From NCBI RefSeq assembly GCF_001433875.1, contig NZ_AZCR01000013.1, positions 1 through 34,168 of the forward strand: a stretch of 34,168 bases of DNA, written 5' to 3'. The translations under genes and the position numbers were made by a program. A model generated the notes under the pieces. It saw only the letters and a program-made list of their open reading frames with translations. It was not told where the DNA came from and did no database searches. Origin of the DNA: Lactobacillus delbrueckii subsp. delbrueckii DSM 20074 = JCM 1012. Lineage in GTDB: Bacteria; Bacillota; Bacilli; Lactobacillales; Lactobacillaceae. This document shows positions 23,896 through 32,719 of the stretch, piece by piece (positions within the stretch are counted from its first letter, which is position 1; the number at the start of each line of letters is the position of its first letter).

Positions 23896-24978
23896 ATGAA
23901 AAAGTGTCCCAACTGTGGCCAGGCTCTGACTGGCCAGGAAAAGGCCTGCCCGAACTGTGGATTCAATGTGGAAAAATACCGCCGCGACTACTTTACGGAA
24001 GAAGCAGTAGAAGAAAATGTTGAAAGAAGAGAAGCTAAGCGGGAAGAAGCTGACCGGTCTTTAGAAAAAGAGGCAGTTGACAAGCTCAGCCGGTCCGCCT
24101 ACCAGCAAAAGCAGGAACGGAATGCCTTTACCGGCAACCCAACCGCGGAAAAAATGCTCCAGTGGATGAGAGACAACACCACGATCGCCTTCTTGGTCGG
24201 CGTGGGTCTTTTGATCATCATGAGCTTCTCCCGGCCCCTGGGCTGGACGGTTTTTTCCGTCTCCATGGCTCTACTCATCTGGATCGGCCACCGGGACTCC
24301 CAGGGCGAATACACGGCTGACCGGAACTTGACTGAATATATCCGGAACGGGGCTTCTAAAGTCTTCAATGCCTTTGACGACAAGGAAAGCGAAATTGAAG
24401 AGAAGAGTGAAGACTTCACTCAGGCCCACCCGAAATTTGAAGCCAAGGTGGAAAAGGTGAAAAAGAAGACCAAGAAGCCCCGGAACTTCGGCATCATCCA
24501 GCTCTCTATCATCTTGACCAGTTTGATCACCCTGGTCCTGCTTTTCCTGGGGACAGGCTTCGTGACCTCCAGCAGCAAGCTGACCGTGGCCAGCGTCTTC
24601 TTTGAAGTCGCCAACCGGCAGATCGCGGCGGGTAAGATCGTTCCCGCCTTGATTCTCTACCTCTTCCTGGCCATCTTCCTGCTCTTGCCAGTCTTCATCA
24701 TGCTGGCCGTCAGCCAGAATACCCGGGTCTCCCGGGTCCGGGCCTTTGCCTTGTCCCTGGTCGAAAGCCTGGTCTTGATCTACCTCTTTTACCAATTGGC
24801 CCAGACAACTAGCGCGGCCAGCTACTTAAGCCAGGCTGTTTCCAGCTTGAAGAGCTATGCCGTGGCCATCGGCATTTCCGGCTACCTCTTGATCCTGGTC
24901 AGTTGCCTAACCACGGTTTTGGCCGGTATCAACATGTTCCAGCCAATGGTCAAGCCCGGGCAAAATAGTGAAGAATAG
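23896..24978 (+). CDS. Zinc-ribbon multi-pass membrane protein
   Basis: The 360-residue protein opens with a zinc ribbon, two CPNCG knuckles at residues 4-8 and 19-23. A charged, helical linker rich in Glu and Arg (residues 35-80) follows, then about six transmembrane segments: two near residues 95-135, after an acidic loop one near 200-225, and three from 245 to the end. AAAGGAC precedes the ATG, and a strong promoter is 35 bases upstream. Zinc-ribbon membrane proteins of this plan are common in lactobacilli but have no assigned role. It is monocistronic, between two terminators. Function unknown. Confidence 0.8.
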   Translation: MKKCPNCGQALTGQEKACPNCGFNVEKYRRDYFTEEAVEENVERREAKREEADRSLEKEAVDKLSRSAYQQKQERNAFTGNPTAEKMLQWMRDNTTIAFLVGVGLLIIMSFSRPLGWTVFSVSMALLIWIGHRDSQGEYTADRNLTEYIRNGASKVFNAFDDKESEIEEKSEDFTQAHPKFEAKVEKVKKKTKKPRNFGIIQLSIILTSLITLVLLFLGTGFVTSSSKLTVASVFFEVANRQIAAGKIVPALILYLFLAIFLLLPVFIMLAVSQNTRVSRVRAFALSLVESLVLIYLFYQLAQTTSAASYLSQAVSSLKSYAVAIGISGYLLILVSCLTTVLAGINMFQPMVKPGQNSEE

Positions 24979-24991
24979 TTTTTTGCAGACA

Positions 24992-25027
24992 AAAAGGCTG
25001 CTGGTCTGAGTGACCAGCGGCCTTTTC
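24992..25027 (+). terminator. Terminator of the zinc-ribbon protein gene
   Basis: AAAAGGCTGCTGGTC at 24992-25006 pairs with GACCAGCGGCCTTTT at 25012-25026 with one T-G pair, followed by T-rich sequence. From here to 25189 the sequence is AT-rich and I see no further gene or hairpin. Confidence 0.88.
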
Positions 25028-25189
25028 TTGGTATTTTCTACTTGGAGATTCGTGAAAAATAAAAACTTAAAAGTTAAGAATTAAGCAGCAAAAACTAGTA
25101 CAAAAGAAACACTAAAAAGTAGGTAATGTAATAAAGATTAAAGAAAAAGTAAAGGTAAGTGTAGTTGAAAGAGATTGAGTTACATCTGC

Positions 25190-26575
25190 TTATTGCTGGT
25201 TTTGGTCAGTAAAGTCGATCACCAGGTGTTCATTGACGAAGGCGTCCAGGCCCAAAGGACTGAGTTCGCGGCCGTAGCCGGACTTTTTGACCCCGCCGAA
25301 TGGCAGGCTGCCGTCAGTAATCCAGCGGCCGTTGATGACCGTCATCCCGGTTTCAATCTGGCTGGCGACTTCTTCAGCGTGCTTGATATCGCTGGAGATG
25401 ACGGATGAACCCAGCCCGTAGCTGGAGTCGTTGGCTAAGGCAATGGCTTCGGCTTCGTCTTTAACCTTGTAGACCACGCAGACTGGCCCGAACATTTCTT
25501 GGTCAAACATTGGGTTGTCCTTAGTCATGTCGGTCAGAATAATTGGCCGGCTGAAGGCGCCTGGAGCATCAATTTCCGGGTACTCGTAGTAGACCTTGGC
25601 TCCGCCGGCAACTGCCGCTTCCACCTGCTTGGCCAGCTTTTCCTTGGCGGCTTGGGAGCTCATCGGCGGCAGGGTAGTGGAGTCTTCCAGCGGGTCGCCC
25701 CACTTAAGGCCGGAGTAAATCTCCTTCATGTCTGCCAGGACTTCTTCATAGCGGTCAGCCAAAACGATCATCCGCTTGGATGAGGTGCAGACCTGGCCGT
25801 TGTTGTAGGTGCGGGCGTCGCTCAAGGCTGCCTTTAAAACTGCCGGGTCAGCATCGCTCAAGACGATAAAGGCGTCGTTGCCGCCCAGTTCCATGGTGGA
25901 CTTCTTCAAGTTCTTTCCGGCGTTTTCGGCTACGGAAGCCCCGCCTCTTTCAGACCCGGTCAAGGCGACACCTTGTACCCGCGGATCAGCGATGACCTGG
26001 TCTAGCTGGCTGTAGCTGAGGTAGAGGTTGAGCAAACTGCCTTCCGGCGCCCCGCCGCTTTTGACGATCTTGGCCGCCAGGGCAGCAGAGCTTGGTACAT
26101 TGTGGGCGTGCTTGAGCAGCATCGGGTTGCCGACGACAAAGTTCGGAGCAAAGACCCGGATGACCTGGTAAAGAGGGAAGTTCCATGGTTCGCAGGCCAT
26201 GATTACCCCGGTGGCCTGCTTTAAGTAGTAGGCGCGCCCGTATGGGTTAGGCAGGTCGACCGGCTTTAAAAGCTCCGGGCCGTGGTCGGCGTAGTAGTTG
26301 AGGATGCCGATGCAGATTTCAACTTCTTCCTTGGCTTCGCTGAGCTTCTTGCCCATTTCCAGGGTCATGGTCTTGGCCATTTCTTCTTCCTTTTCCTGGA
26401 ACTTGGCCGCGATGTCCTTCAAAATGGCTGCCCGGCTGCTTGGCTCTTCATGCCGCCACTTCTTGTAGAGGGCGTGGGCTAAGGCCAGAGATTCTTCAAT
26501 CTGCTGGTCAGTCGGGTTTTCGTAGCTGGCGAAGACTTCATTGGTATATGGGTTCACTGATTCGTATTTTGCCAT
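25190..26575 (-). CDS. Aldehyde dehydrogenase, succinate-semialdehyde type
   Basis: The 461-residue cytosolic enzyme oxidises an aldehyde to the acid with NAD(P)+. Visible motifs are the cofactor/substrate segment [20 protein letters not shown], the GSERGG turn, the catalytic Glu in MELGGND, the nucleophile Cys in [11 protein letters not shown], and the C-terminal [12 protein letters not shown]. It matches the GabD-like class (succinate-semialdehyde and other short aldehydes). The start is set at the ATG at 26575 ([13 protein letters not shown]), as in the family; the ATG at 26590 directly abuts AAAGG and would leave no spacing. It stands alone with no GABA genes beside it, so the substrate is uncertain. 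Confidence 0.92.
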   Translation of the reverse strand: MAKYESVNPYTNEVFASYENPTDQQIEESLALAHALYKKWRHEEPSSRAAILKDIAAKFQEKEEEMAKTMTLEMGKKLSEAKEEVEICIGILNYYADHGPELLKPVDLPNPYGRAYYLKQATGVIMACEPWNFPLYQVIRVFAPNFVVGNPMLLKHAHNVPSSAALAAKIVKSGGAPEGSLLNLYLSYSQLDQVIADPRVQGVALTGSERGGASVAENAGKNLKKSTMELGGNDAFIVLSDADPAVLKAALSDARTYNNGQVCTSSKRMIVLADRYEEVLADMKEIYSGLKWGDPLEDSTTLPPMSSQAAKEKLAKQVEAAVAGGAKVYYEYPEIDAPGAFSRPIILTDMTKDNPMFDQEMFGPVCVVYKVKDEAEAIALANDSSYGLGSSVISSDIKHAEEVASQIETGMTVINGRWITDGSLPFGGVKKSGYGRELSPLGLDAFVNEHLVIDFTDQNQQ

Positions 26576-26799
26576 AGCTGTTTTCTTCATCCTTTCGAAT
26601 TAAAAGTTGATCAGACCGGCTTTTACCGCCAATCTAGTGCAAGATTCACAAATATCCCTTTCTCTAGTATAAACCGGTTTCTGATTTTTGATATAGCTAA
26701 AGGGTGAAATAATTTTATTATTTGAAGGAATATTTTAACGGCAATTTTTTCAAAGCTTTTGGTAAAGATTTCCCGTTTAATGAAAAAATCCAGTGAGCA

Positions 26800-26808
26800 T
26801 GGTAAAAT
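26800..26808 (+). promoter_or_regulatory. Extended -10 promoter of the amidotransferase operon
   Basis: TGGTAAAAT is an extended -10, 25 bases before the ATG at 26834. The 258-base gap 26576-26833 also holds TATACT on the minus strand at 26671-26666, a likely -10 for the aldehyde dehydrogenase. I see no other structure in the gap. Confidence 0.5.
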
Positions 26809-26833
26809 ATTTAAAAATTGAAAGGACGAGATT

Positions 26834-27505
26834 ATGCGGATCAACGTTTTGCAGCACACCCCGAATGAGGGGCCAGGGGCCATCAAGTCCTGGGCCGAAG
26901 ACCGGGGCAATAAAGTCTATGTATACCATCCGGAAACTTTCGGCATCTTCCCGAAAGCTGATGAAACTGACATGTTGGTCGTTTTGGGCGGGCCGATGAG
27001 TCCGGGCGATGACCTGCCCTGGCTGGAAGAAGAGCGGCAATTGATCAAGGACTGCCTCAAGCAACACCTGCCGATTCTGGGCATCTGCCTGGGCGCCCAG
27101 CAAATTGCCATCTGCTTAGGCAGCAGCGTGCACCCGGCGGCCCACAAGGAAGTCGGCTGGGCTCCGGTCTACAAGCAAAATGACGCTATTGCCGGTTTGC
27201 CAGACAAGCTCCTGGCCCTGCACTGGCACTAGGACATGTTTGAAATGCCGGCTGAAAGCCACCTGCTTTATTCCAGCGACCTCTTGGCCAACCAGGGCTT
27301 TTTGGTCAATGGCAACGTGATCGGCCTGCAGTTTCACTTAGAGCCTTTGGCTGACAATGTCCGCGAAATCGTCATCAATGACGGCGCCTACGCTGAAAGC
27401 GGCAATGACTTACACCAGACTCCGGCTGAGATTCTGGCCCAGCATTTGCCAAGCGCCAACAAGCGCGCCATTTACACCATGTTAGATTATTTAAGCGTCC
27501 ACTAG
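26834..27505 (+). pseudogene. Class I glutamine amidotransferase with an amber codon
   Basis: The full 223-residue frame is a GMP-synthase-like glutamine amidotransferase. It shows VVLGGPMSPGDD, the nucleophile in GICLGAQQIA, the SVHPAAHKEVGW segment and the catalytic His/Glu in GLQFHLEP. Codon 133 is TAG (27230-27232), between LALHWH and DMFEMPAES; relatives have Gln there, so one C-to-T change in CAG explains it. The peptide before the stop contains the Cys but not the His, so it would be inactive without read-through. The rest of the frame is unspoiled, so the mutation is recent. AAAGGA precedes the ATG; the next gene follows after eight bases. Confidence 0.92.
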
Positions 27506-27513
27506 GAGGATTC

Positions 27514-28010
27514 ATGACGGCAACAGCACGTATTTATTAGGTTCATCTTTTCACCGTGACCACCATCAAGCCCGGGCCAAGCAGGTCCGCGAATACTTGG
27601 CGGCCAACCCGACGGTTGAACATGTCCACTTTCCCTTTGACCAGCAGGTAACCGACCCGGCTGAAGGCCCGAATGTCGGCTTTGGCGACGAACGCAGCCT
27701 GCTTTGGAAGCAGCAGACCTACCAAAACGACATCAACGGCCTGTCCATGGCCAACTGCGGGGTCTTCCTCTACGACATGGATGAACTGGATGACGGCTGC
27801 GCCTTTGAAATCGGCTTTTTGCGGGCGCAGAACAAGCCGGTCATCATCGTGCCTTTCACTAACCAGCCGGAAAAGAAGCCAATCATGAACTTGATGCTGT
27901 CTGAAGGGGCAACTGCTTTTATCAAGGGTGACCAGGAACTGGAACTCTTAAAGACTTACGACTTTAACAACTGCCCATGCCGGCCGCTGACTGGCTACGG
28001 CACTATTTAA
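27514..28010 (+). pseudogene. Nucleoside 2-deoxyribosyltransferase, frameshifted at the N-terminus
   Basis: From about 27518 one frame reads GNSTYLLGSSFHRDHHQARA and continues to the end as a nucleoside 2-deoxyribosyltransferase, which exchanges bases between deoxynucleosides for salvage. The later region YQNDINGLSMANCGVFLYDM and FEIGFLRAQNKPV match the L. leichmannii enzyme plan, the Glu in FEIG being the catalytic residue. The ATG at 27514, ideally placed after AGGAGG (27504-27509), is in another frame and stops after eight codons at 27538-27540. A one-base loss between 27516 and 27520 explains this. Restart at TTG 27597 would drop the nucleoside-binding N-terminus. It is co-transcribed with the amidotransferase. 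Confidence 0.88.
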
Positions 28011-28013
28011 GGC

Positions 28014-28050
28014 AAAAAAATAAACGGTCAATCTCGCGATTGACCGTTTT
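28014..28050. terminator. Bidirectional terminator
   Basis: AAACGGTCAATC at 28022-28033 pairs perfectly with GATTGACCGTTT at 28038-28049 around a four-base loop. An A-run precedes and T follows. The convergent Rgg-like gene ends inside it, at 28028. Confidence 0.9.
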
Positions 28051-28912
28051 CGTATGCTTTCTCTTCAAGTTCTTTAAGGAGCTTGCCGCCTTCTTTGAGG
28101 ATGACCTCGTTTTTGTTCAGGCGGGCGAAGGCCAGGGAGTCATGCAAGTGCTCCAGTGCAGTATTTAGGGACCGCTTCTGGGCCAAGTCGTCCAGAGCCA
28201 GCTGGTAAACGACCCGGGCTAAAAAGTAGACCACATGGTGGCTCGATGCCAGTTCGTAGGCGTAGTTGAGCAGGTCGTCAGCCTGCTTGTACTGGCCGTT
28301 TTGTCCATAGAATTCACCGGCTGCCGTCAATATGGACATGACCTGGAGTTCTCTTAGGCTGTCCTTAATTTCGACTTTCTTGATCTGGGCCAGGATCTGG
28401 TCAAAGTAGTGAGAGGCCTTGTCCATGTCCTGGCTGACGTAAACCTGGCTGCAGCCCTTAAGGGCCAAGAGGCGGTAGATGTTGTCGGCCTTGAGGTTGT
28501 CCGTCGTCAAGATATTGTTGAAATAGAAGAGGGCTGAAACATCGTTGTGGTCCCCGTCCAGGGCCAGCTGCCCGCAGAGGTAGTTGTAGTGCAGAAGGTC
28601 CTGCTTGTCGCGGATCTTTTTCTCATTGACCTGCTTGAGGATCTTGCGGACCTGGTCATAGTCGTAGGTGATAAAGTAGAAGTCCGCAGAAAAAAGCTTC
28701 TGGGCAATTTCACTTTCCGTGCTGGTCAGCATGATGTCGGATAAAGAGATGTTCATCCGCTCGCAGAGCTGCTTGAGGATCTTGAAAGAGGGGATTTGCC
28801 CGTTGTTTTCGAACTTGCTTAGGGTTGACTGGGTGCAGATCCCGTTGCAGAGCTCATTTTGGGAGAGTTTGAGTGACTTGCGGATTTTGATGAATTTTTC
28901 AATGTTTATCAT
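28028..28912 (-). CDS. Rgg/RRNPP-like transcriptional regulator
   Basis: The 294-residue protein has an N-terminal XRE helix-turn-helix (residues about 5-62, with LSQNELCNGICTQSTLSKFE) and an all-helical C-terminal region made of TPR-like pairs, for example DQVRKILKQVNEKKIRDKQD and YKQADDLLNYAYELASSHHV. That plan is typical of Rgg/MutR/PlcR-type regulators, which bind short peptide signals. I found no small signal-peptide gene next to it. Its ATG follows the stop codon of the upstream esterase by two bases, so both are made from one transcript, and the regulator may respond to something the esterase acts on. Its last residues are coded by the terminator hairpin. Confidence 0.85.
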   Translation of the reverse strand: MINIEKFIKIRKSLKLSQNELCNGICTQSTLSKFENNGQIPSFKILKQLCERMNISLSDIMLTSTESEIAQKLFSADFYFITYDYDQVRKILKQVNEKKIRDKQDLLHYNYLCGQLALDGDHNDVSALFYFNNILTTDNLKADNIYRLLALKGCSQVYVSQDMDKASHYFDQILAQIKKVEIKDSLRELQVMSILTAAGEFYGQNGQYKQADDLLNYAYELASSHHVVYFLARVVYQLALDDLAQKRSLNTALEHLHDSLAFARLNKNEVILKEGGKLLKELEEKAYENGQSRD

Positions 28913-28914
28913 GG

Positions 28915-29718
28915 CTATTCGCTTCTTGTTTTCAGACTGAGGGCATAGTTGAGATAGGTCATGCTTTCCCGGAGATATTCCCGGCCGTAGTCCATGGCGT
29001 GGCCGTGGCCGGGGATGATTTCCAGGTCAACCTGGTGGCCACGGCCGGCCAGGCGGCCGGCAAAGTCAGTAACGCCGGCCAGGTCGGTTAGTTCAGCCGC
29101 GGAATTCAGCATGAGCAGGCGGCCCAACTTGGTGTAGTCGTAGCTCTGAGCGTCCAGGTCGGCCAAAAGGTCGGAGTCTTCACTGCCGGCATAGGTCAAG
29201 ACGAAGTACTTGTAAAAGGCTTCATTGATGGCCTGCTGCTTGGTCAAGCCCAGTTCTTCTTTAGCATTGACTGATGGCTTGACCTCCTGGTGGTTGGCCA
29301 GCCAGCTGCTGAAGTCGACCGGGGCTGACCAGGTGACGGTTGGAAAGCCGTACATGCCGGCCACCTTCAAAGCCAGGGTGCCGCCGCTGCTGGCTCCGAT
29401 CTGGACGATATTGTTTTCATCGCCTTCGTCGGTGTAGTTTGAAGCTAAAAGCCAGGCCGCGAAGTTGAGGGCATCCTCGTGGGCAGCCGGGAAGTGGTTC
29501 GCTGGAGCCAGCCGGTAGTCGGGCACAAAGGTCATGAAGCCGGCGTTGGCCAGGTCGATGGCTACGTCCCTAATGTTTTCCTTGCTCCCCCGGAACCAGC
29601 CGCCGCCGTGCCAGAAGATGAGGATTTTTGTCTGTGAGTCGGTATCGTTGGGATAGTAGATGTCGGTCTTGAGACCGTGCTTAAGGTCATAAGCAATATT
29701 GTTAACAGTCACAACCAT
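28915..29718 (-). CDS. Alpha/beta-hydrolase esterase (BD-FAE/HSL-like)
   Basis: The 267-residue cytosolic esterase has the oxyanion motif FWHGGGWFRGSK, the DYRLAPANHFPAAHEDA block typical of hormone-sensitive-lipase-like and feruloyl-esterase-like proteins, the nucleophile elbow IGASSGGTLAL, and the catalytic His in PGHGHAMDYG. The catalytic triad appears complete. The start is placed at 29718, behind GAAAGGA; an in-frame upstream ATG at 29823 would add 35 residues of intergenic type. It forms an operon with the Rgg-like regulator downstream. TATAAT on the minus strand at 29779-29774 may be its -10. Substrate unknown. Confidence 0.88.
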   Translation of the reverse strand: MVVTVNNIAYDLKHGLKTDIYYPNDTDSQTKILIFWHGGGWFRGSKENIRDVAIDLANAGFMTFVPDYRLAPANHFPAAHEDALNFAAWLLASNYTDEGDENNIVQIGASSGGTLALKVAGMYGFPTVTWSAPVDFSSWLANHQEVKPSVNAKEELGLTKQQAINEAFYKYFVLTYAGSEDSDLLADLDAQSYDYTKLGRLLMLNSAAELTDLAGVTDFAGRLAGRGHQVDLEIIPGHGHAMDYGREYLRESMTYLNYALSLKTRSE

Positions 29719-29924
29719 AATCTCATTTTTCCTTTCTGATCTGATTTGAATTCTGATCTTTGCTTTTAACTTAATTATATACTCAAAGCAATAATTTCTG
29801 CTTGTCTTTTGGCTTTTTTGCAAGGAACTTGGATAAGTTTGGGTAAAGCTTGAAGCAAACTGGTGGGGCTGTCGGAGGCTTTTTGCTAAAATTATCCTGG
29901 AATTGTTTTTAGGGGGAAAAGACC

Positions 29925-30518
29925 ATGAGTTACGAACAAAGCCGCAAGCTGATCAACCGGCTGACCATTATTTCAACCATCGTGATCATTGGCCTCTGCA
30001 TCTACTGGTACCAGCGGGGGATTTTTACCAGCCAGGCCAAGATGAGCGCCTATCTGGCTGACAAAAAGATCCTCGGCCCCTTCATCTTTGTCTTGATCCA
30101 GATCATCCAGGTTGTGATCCCGATTATCCCCGGCGGGGTCTCCCTTTTGGCCGGGGTCGTCTTCTTCGGCGCCGGGCCCGGTTTTATCTACAACTATATC
30201 GGGATCGTCATCGGCTCCTTGATCAACTTCTTCCTGGCCCGCTACTACGGCAAGTCCTTCATCTTGCACATCGTGTCAGAAGAGAGCTTGGAGAAGTATA
30301 CCAAGTGGACTAAGAACCAAAAGAAGTTCAACTGGTTCTTCGCCATCTGCATCCTGGCCCCGGTTGCTCCGGATGACCTGCTCTGCCTTTTAGCGGGTTT
30401 AACGGAGATGAAGCCCTGGACCTACTTCTGGATTATTGTTCTCTGCAAGCCTTGGACTATCGCGGCCTACAGCCTGGGCCTGGTCTACGGGGCCCGCTGG
30501 ATCATGAGGCTGATGTGA
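29925..30518 (+). CDS. TVP38/TMEM64 (DedA-like) membrane protein
   Basis: The 197-residue protein has about five membrane segments. The SNARE-associated domain shows the re-entrant motif VIPIIPGGVSLLAGVVFFG, the following GSLINFFLARYYGKSF, and the later FAICILAPVAPDDLLCLLAG. Proteins of this family are lipid scramblases or flippases, for example for undecaprenyl phosphate, which is an inference for this one. AGGGGGA precedes the ATG. The stop overlaps the next start as TGATG, so translation is coupled to the acetyltransferase. TAAAAT at 29887-29892 may be the -10. Confidence 0.9.
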   Translation: MSYEQSRKLINRLTIISTIVIIGLCIYWYQRGIFTSQAKMSAYLADKKILGPFIFVLIQIIQVVIPIIPGGVSLLAGVVFFGAGPGFIYNYIGIVIGSLINFFLARYYGKSFILHIVSEESLEKYTKWTKNQKKFNWFFAICILAPVAPDDLLCLLAGLTEMKPWTYFWIIVLCKPWTIAAYSLGLVYGARWIMRLM

Positions 30519-31012
30519 TGGAGAGTGAGCGGATATATTTGCGGCCGGTCGGGCCGGAAGATGCTGAGCTGCTTTTGTCTTGGGGGCAGGACCCCTATTA
30601 CCAGAAGACGGCAGGCTTTGCCCATTACCGGAATCTGCCAGAAGCTGAAGAAGGGGCCTTGGCCTACCAGCAGCGGCCGGCCAGTTACATGATTTGCTTG
30701 AAAAAGGGCCAGGCGATCGGTCTGCTGGAGCTGTACCCCCGGGATGGCCAGTCCCGGGAGCTGGGCTTTTTACTGGATAAAAAGTACCAGGGGCAGGGCT
30801 ACATGACTGAAAGCATCAACTGCCTCTTAGGGGAGGCTTTTAAAGATCCGGAGATCAAGGAAATCTGGGCCGGCTGCCGGGCAAACAATTTGCGGCCCCA
30901 GCATTTATTGCAAAAGCTGGGCTTTCGGCAGATGTATGAAGTCGATTACCGGCAAATTCCGCCTTTTTTGGATTTTTCAGCCAAGTATTATTTGCTAAAA
31001 CGGAGCGAATAG
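30518..31012 (+). CDS. GNAT-family N-acetyltransferase
   Basis: The 164-residue protein starts MESERIYLRPVGPEDAELLL, like RimJ/RimL-type acetyltransferases that modify protein N-termini or small molecules. The acetyl-CoA loop is KKYQGQGYMTES, and the C-terminal part has CRANNLRPQHLLQKLGFRQM. The ATG at 30518 overlaps the stop of the DedA-like gene by one base and follows GAGG; a longer open frame begins inside that gene and is rejected. The -35/-10 of the next operon (serS) lies in its last codons and just after its stop, so there is no spare intergenic space. Confidence 0.9.
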   Translation: MESERIYLRPVGPEDAELLLSWGQDPYYQKTAGFAHYRNLPEAEEGALAYQQRPASYMICLKKGQAIGLLELYPRDGQSRELGFLLDKKYQGQGYMTESINCLLGEAFKDPEIKEIWAGCRANNLRPQHLLQKLGFRQMYEVDYRQIPPFLDFSAKYYLLKRSE

Positions 31013-31020
31013 CATAGAAT
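30992..31020 (+). promoter_or_regulatory. Promoter of the T-box/serS transcript
   Basis: TTGCTA at 30992-30997 and TAGAAT at 31015-31020 are separated by exactly 17 bases. Transcription would begin near 31027, just before the T-box stem I. The -35 lies within the coding end of the acetyltransferase. Confidence 0.7.
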
Positions 31021-31026
31021 AGAGAC

Positions 31027-31232
31027 AAACACGAAATCCCTAGACTGCCGACAGAGAGTCCGTGTATGCTGAGAGCGGACGGCGGTCGCTTCCAGATTTC
31101 ATTAGTGTGGGCAACTAATCATTGCACGGCCGGGCACCGTTAACGCTCAACTGAGTGCGGCTCTTTGAGCCGAAACTGGGTGGTACCGCGAACCGTGCGC
31201 CGATTCGTCCCAAGACTGGGACGGACCGGTTT
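31027..31232 (+). ncRNA. T-box riboswitch, serine (UCC specifier)
   Basis: The leader senses uncharged tRNA-Ser and lets serS transcription proceed. Stem I base GAAATC pairs with GATTTC (31094-31099 region); above it GACTGCCG pairs with CGGCGGTC. The top carries the AGAGAG bulge and GCTGAGAG loop that contact the tRNA elbow. The specifier loop on the 3' side reads GCTTCCA, with TCC (Ser) at 31091-31093 followed by A. The antiterminator holds the T-box TGGGTGGTACCGCG at 31177-31190, and the competing terminator is CGTCCCA (31206-31212) with TGGGACG (31217-31223) plus a T-run. All parts look functional. Confidence 0.95.
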
Positions 31233-31255
31233 TTTTATTTTTTTGGAGGTTATAT

Positions 31256-32563
31256 ATGCTGGATATTAAGGTCATTCGCGAGAATCTTGACTGGGCCAAG
31301 GAAAAGTTGGCAACTCGGGGCATCAAGCCTGAGCAATTGGATGAACTGGTAGCTATCGACGCCAAGCGCCGGGAAGCTATGGTGCAATGTGAAAAATTGA
31401 GGGCAGAAAGAAACGAAGTTTCAAAGAAGATTGCTGCCGCCAAGCGGGAAAAGGCAGACGCCAGTGAAGCCATCGCCAACATGCGTGAAGTCGGCGCCAA
31501 GATCAAGGAATTGGACCAGGAAGTTGACGAATTGCAGGAAAAGCAAGAATACATCCTGCTCCGTTTGCCAAACTTCCCGGCTGACTCAGACCCAATTGGC
31601 CCTGACGAAAGCTACAACGAAGAAGTCCGCCGCTGGAACGAACCAACCAAGTTTGACTACCAGCCAAAGGCTCACTGGGACCTGGGCACTGACCTGAACA
31701 TCCTGGACTGGGATGCGGCAAGCAAGGTTTCCGCAGCCCGCTTCGTTTACTACAAGGGTGCCGGCGCTTTGCTGGAACGGGCAGTTTACAACTTCTTCCT
31801 GGATGAAAACACCAGCGAAGGCTACACTGAAGTCATCACCCCATCCTTGGTCAACAATGACTCAATGCAAGGGACTGGCCAATTCCCGAAGTTTACGGAA
31901 GACGTCTACACTATTGTTGACAACGACGACCCGGAAGTAGCCCGGAACCTGACTTTGATTCCAACTGCTGAAGTTCCTTTGGTCAACTACTTCAGAGGTG
32001 ACATCATTGATGGCAAGAAACTGCCAATCAATGTGACTGCCTTGTCACCAGCCTTCAGAAGTGAAGCTGGTTCAGCTGGCCGCGACACCCGGGGCCTGAT
32101 CCGGATGCACGAATTCCGCAAGGTGGAAATGGTCAAGGTGGTTAAGCCAGAAGACTCCTGGAAGGAACTGGAAAACCTGACCCACAACGCTGAACACCTG
32201 CTGCAAAAGCTGGGTCTGCCATACCGGGTTGTAGCCTTGTCAACCGGGGATGCATCCTTCACCAGTGCCAAGACTTACGACTTGGAAGTCTGGATGCCAG
32301 CCCAGGACACTTACCGGGAAATCTCATCCTGCTCCAACTGTACTGACTTCCAGGCCCGCCGGGCACAAATCCGTTACCGTGACGAAGACGGCAAGGTTAA
32401 GCTGCCCCACACTTTGAATGGGTCAGGCCTGGCCGTCGGCCGGACGGTTGCCGCTATTTTGGAAAACTACCAAAACGAAGACGGCACGGTTACCGTACCA
32501 GAAGCTTTGCGTCCATACATGCACGGCATGACCAAGATCACGCCAGAAGTTAAGTGGCACTAG
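31256..32563 (+). CDS. serS: Seryl-tRNA synthetase
   Basis: The class II synthetase attaches serine to tRNA-Ser in the cytoplasm. The 435-residue protein has the N-terminal tRNA-binding coiled coil (residues about 25-105, rich in Lys, Glu and Ala). The catalytic domain has motif 2 [19 protein letters not shown] and motif 3 [20 protein letters not shown]. Length is normal. GGAGG precedes the ATG at ideal spacing. It is controlled by the serine T-box directly upstream and followed by a terminator, so it forms a single-gene unit. Codon bias is strong, as for other translation genes. Confidence 0.98.
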   Translation: MLDIKVIRENLDWAKEKLATRGIKPEQLDELVAIDAKRREAMVQCEKLRAERNEVSKKIAAAKREKADASEAIANMREVGAKIKELDQEVDELQEKQEYILLRLPNFPADSDPIGPDESYNEEVRRWNEPTKFDYQPKAHWDLGTDLNILDWDAASKVSAARFVYYKGAGALLERAVYNFFLDENTSEGYTEVITPSLVNNDSMQGTGQFPKFTEDVYTIVDNDDPEVARNLTLIPTAEVPLVNYFRGDIIDGKKLPINVTALSPAFRSEAGSAGRDTRGLIRMHEFRKVEMVKVVKPEDSWKELENLTHNAEHLLQKLGLPYRVVALSTGDASFTSAKTYDLEVWMPAQDTYREISSCSNCTDFQARRAQIRYRDEDGKVKLPHTLNGSGLAVGRTVAAILENYQNEDGTVTVPEALRPYMHGMTKITPEVKWH

Positions 32564-32567
32564 TGCT

Positions 32568-32596
32568 AAAGGAACTCCGCGGAGGGGTTCCTTTTT
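32568..32596 (+). terminator. Terminator of serS
   Basis: AAAGGAAC at 32568-32575 pairs with GTTCCTTT at 32587-32594, with an inner GC-rich stem, followed by T. Confidence 0.88.
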
Positions 32597-32632
32597 GCGT
32601 GGAAAATTTTTCTAAAAAACTTTTTGCAAAAG

Positions 32633-32661
32633 TGTAACCTTTCAGCTCCCTTAGGTGTCTA
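32633..32661 (+). promoter_or_regulatory. ECF-type promoter of the sigma/anti-sigma locus
   Basis: TGTAAC at 32633-32638 and TGTCTA at 32656-32661 are 17 bases apart. This fits the TGTAAC / CGTCTA style of self-activating promoters of SigV-like (ECF30) sigma factors in Firmicutes, with C to T at the first -10 base. It lies about 60 bases ahead of the decayed sigma gene. Confidence 0.65.
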
Positions 32662-32719
32662 TTAGGGTAGAGGAGATGAGGGCCTCGAAAAGCAAAAAGT
32701 AAAAGGACGGAAAAAGACA

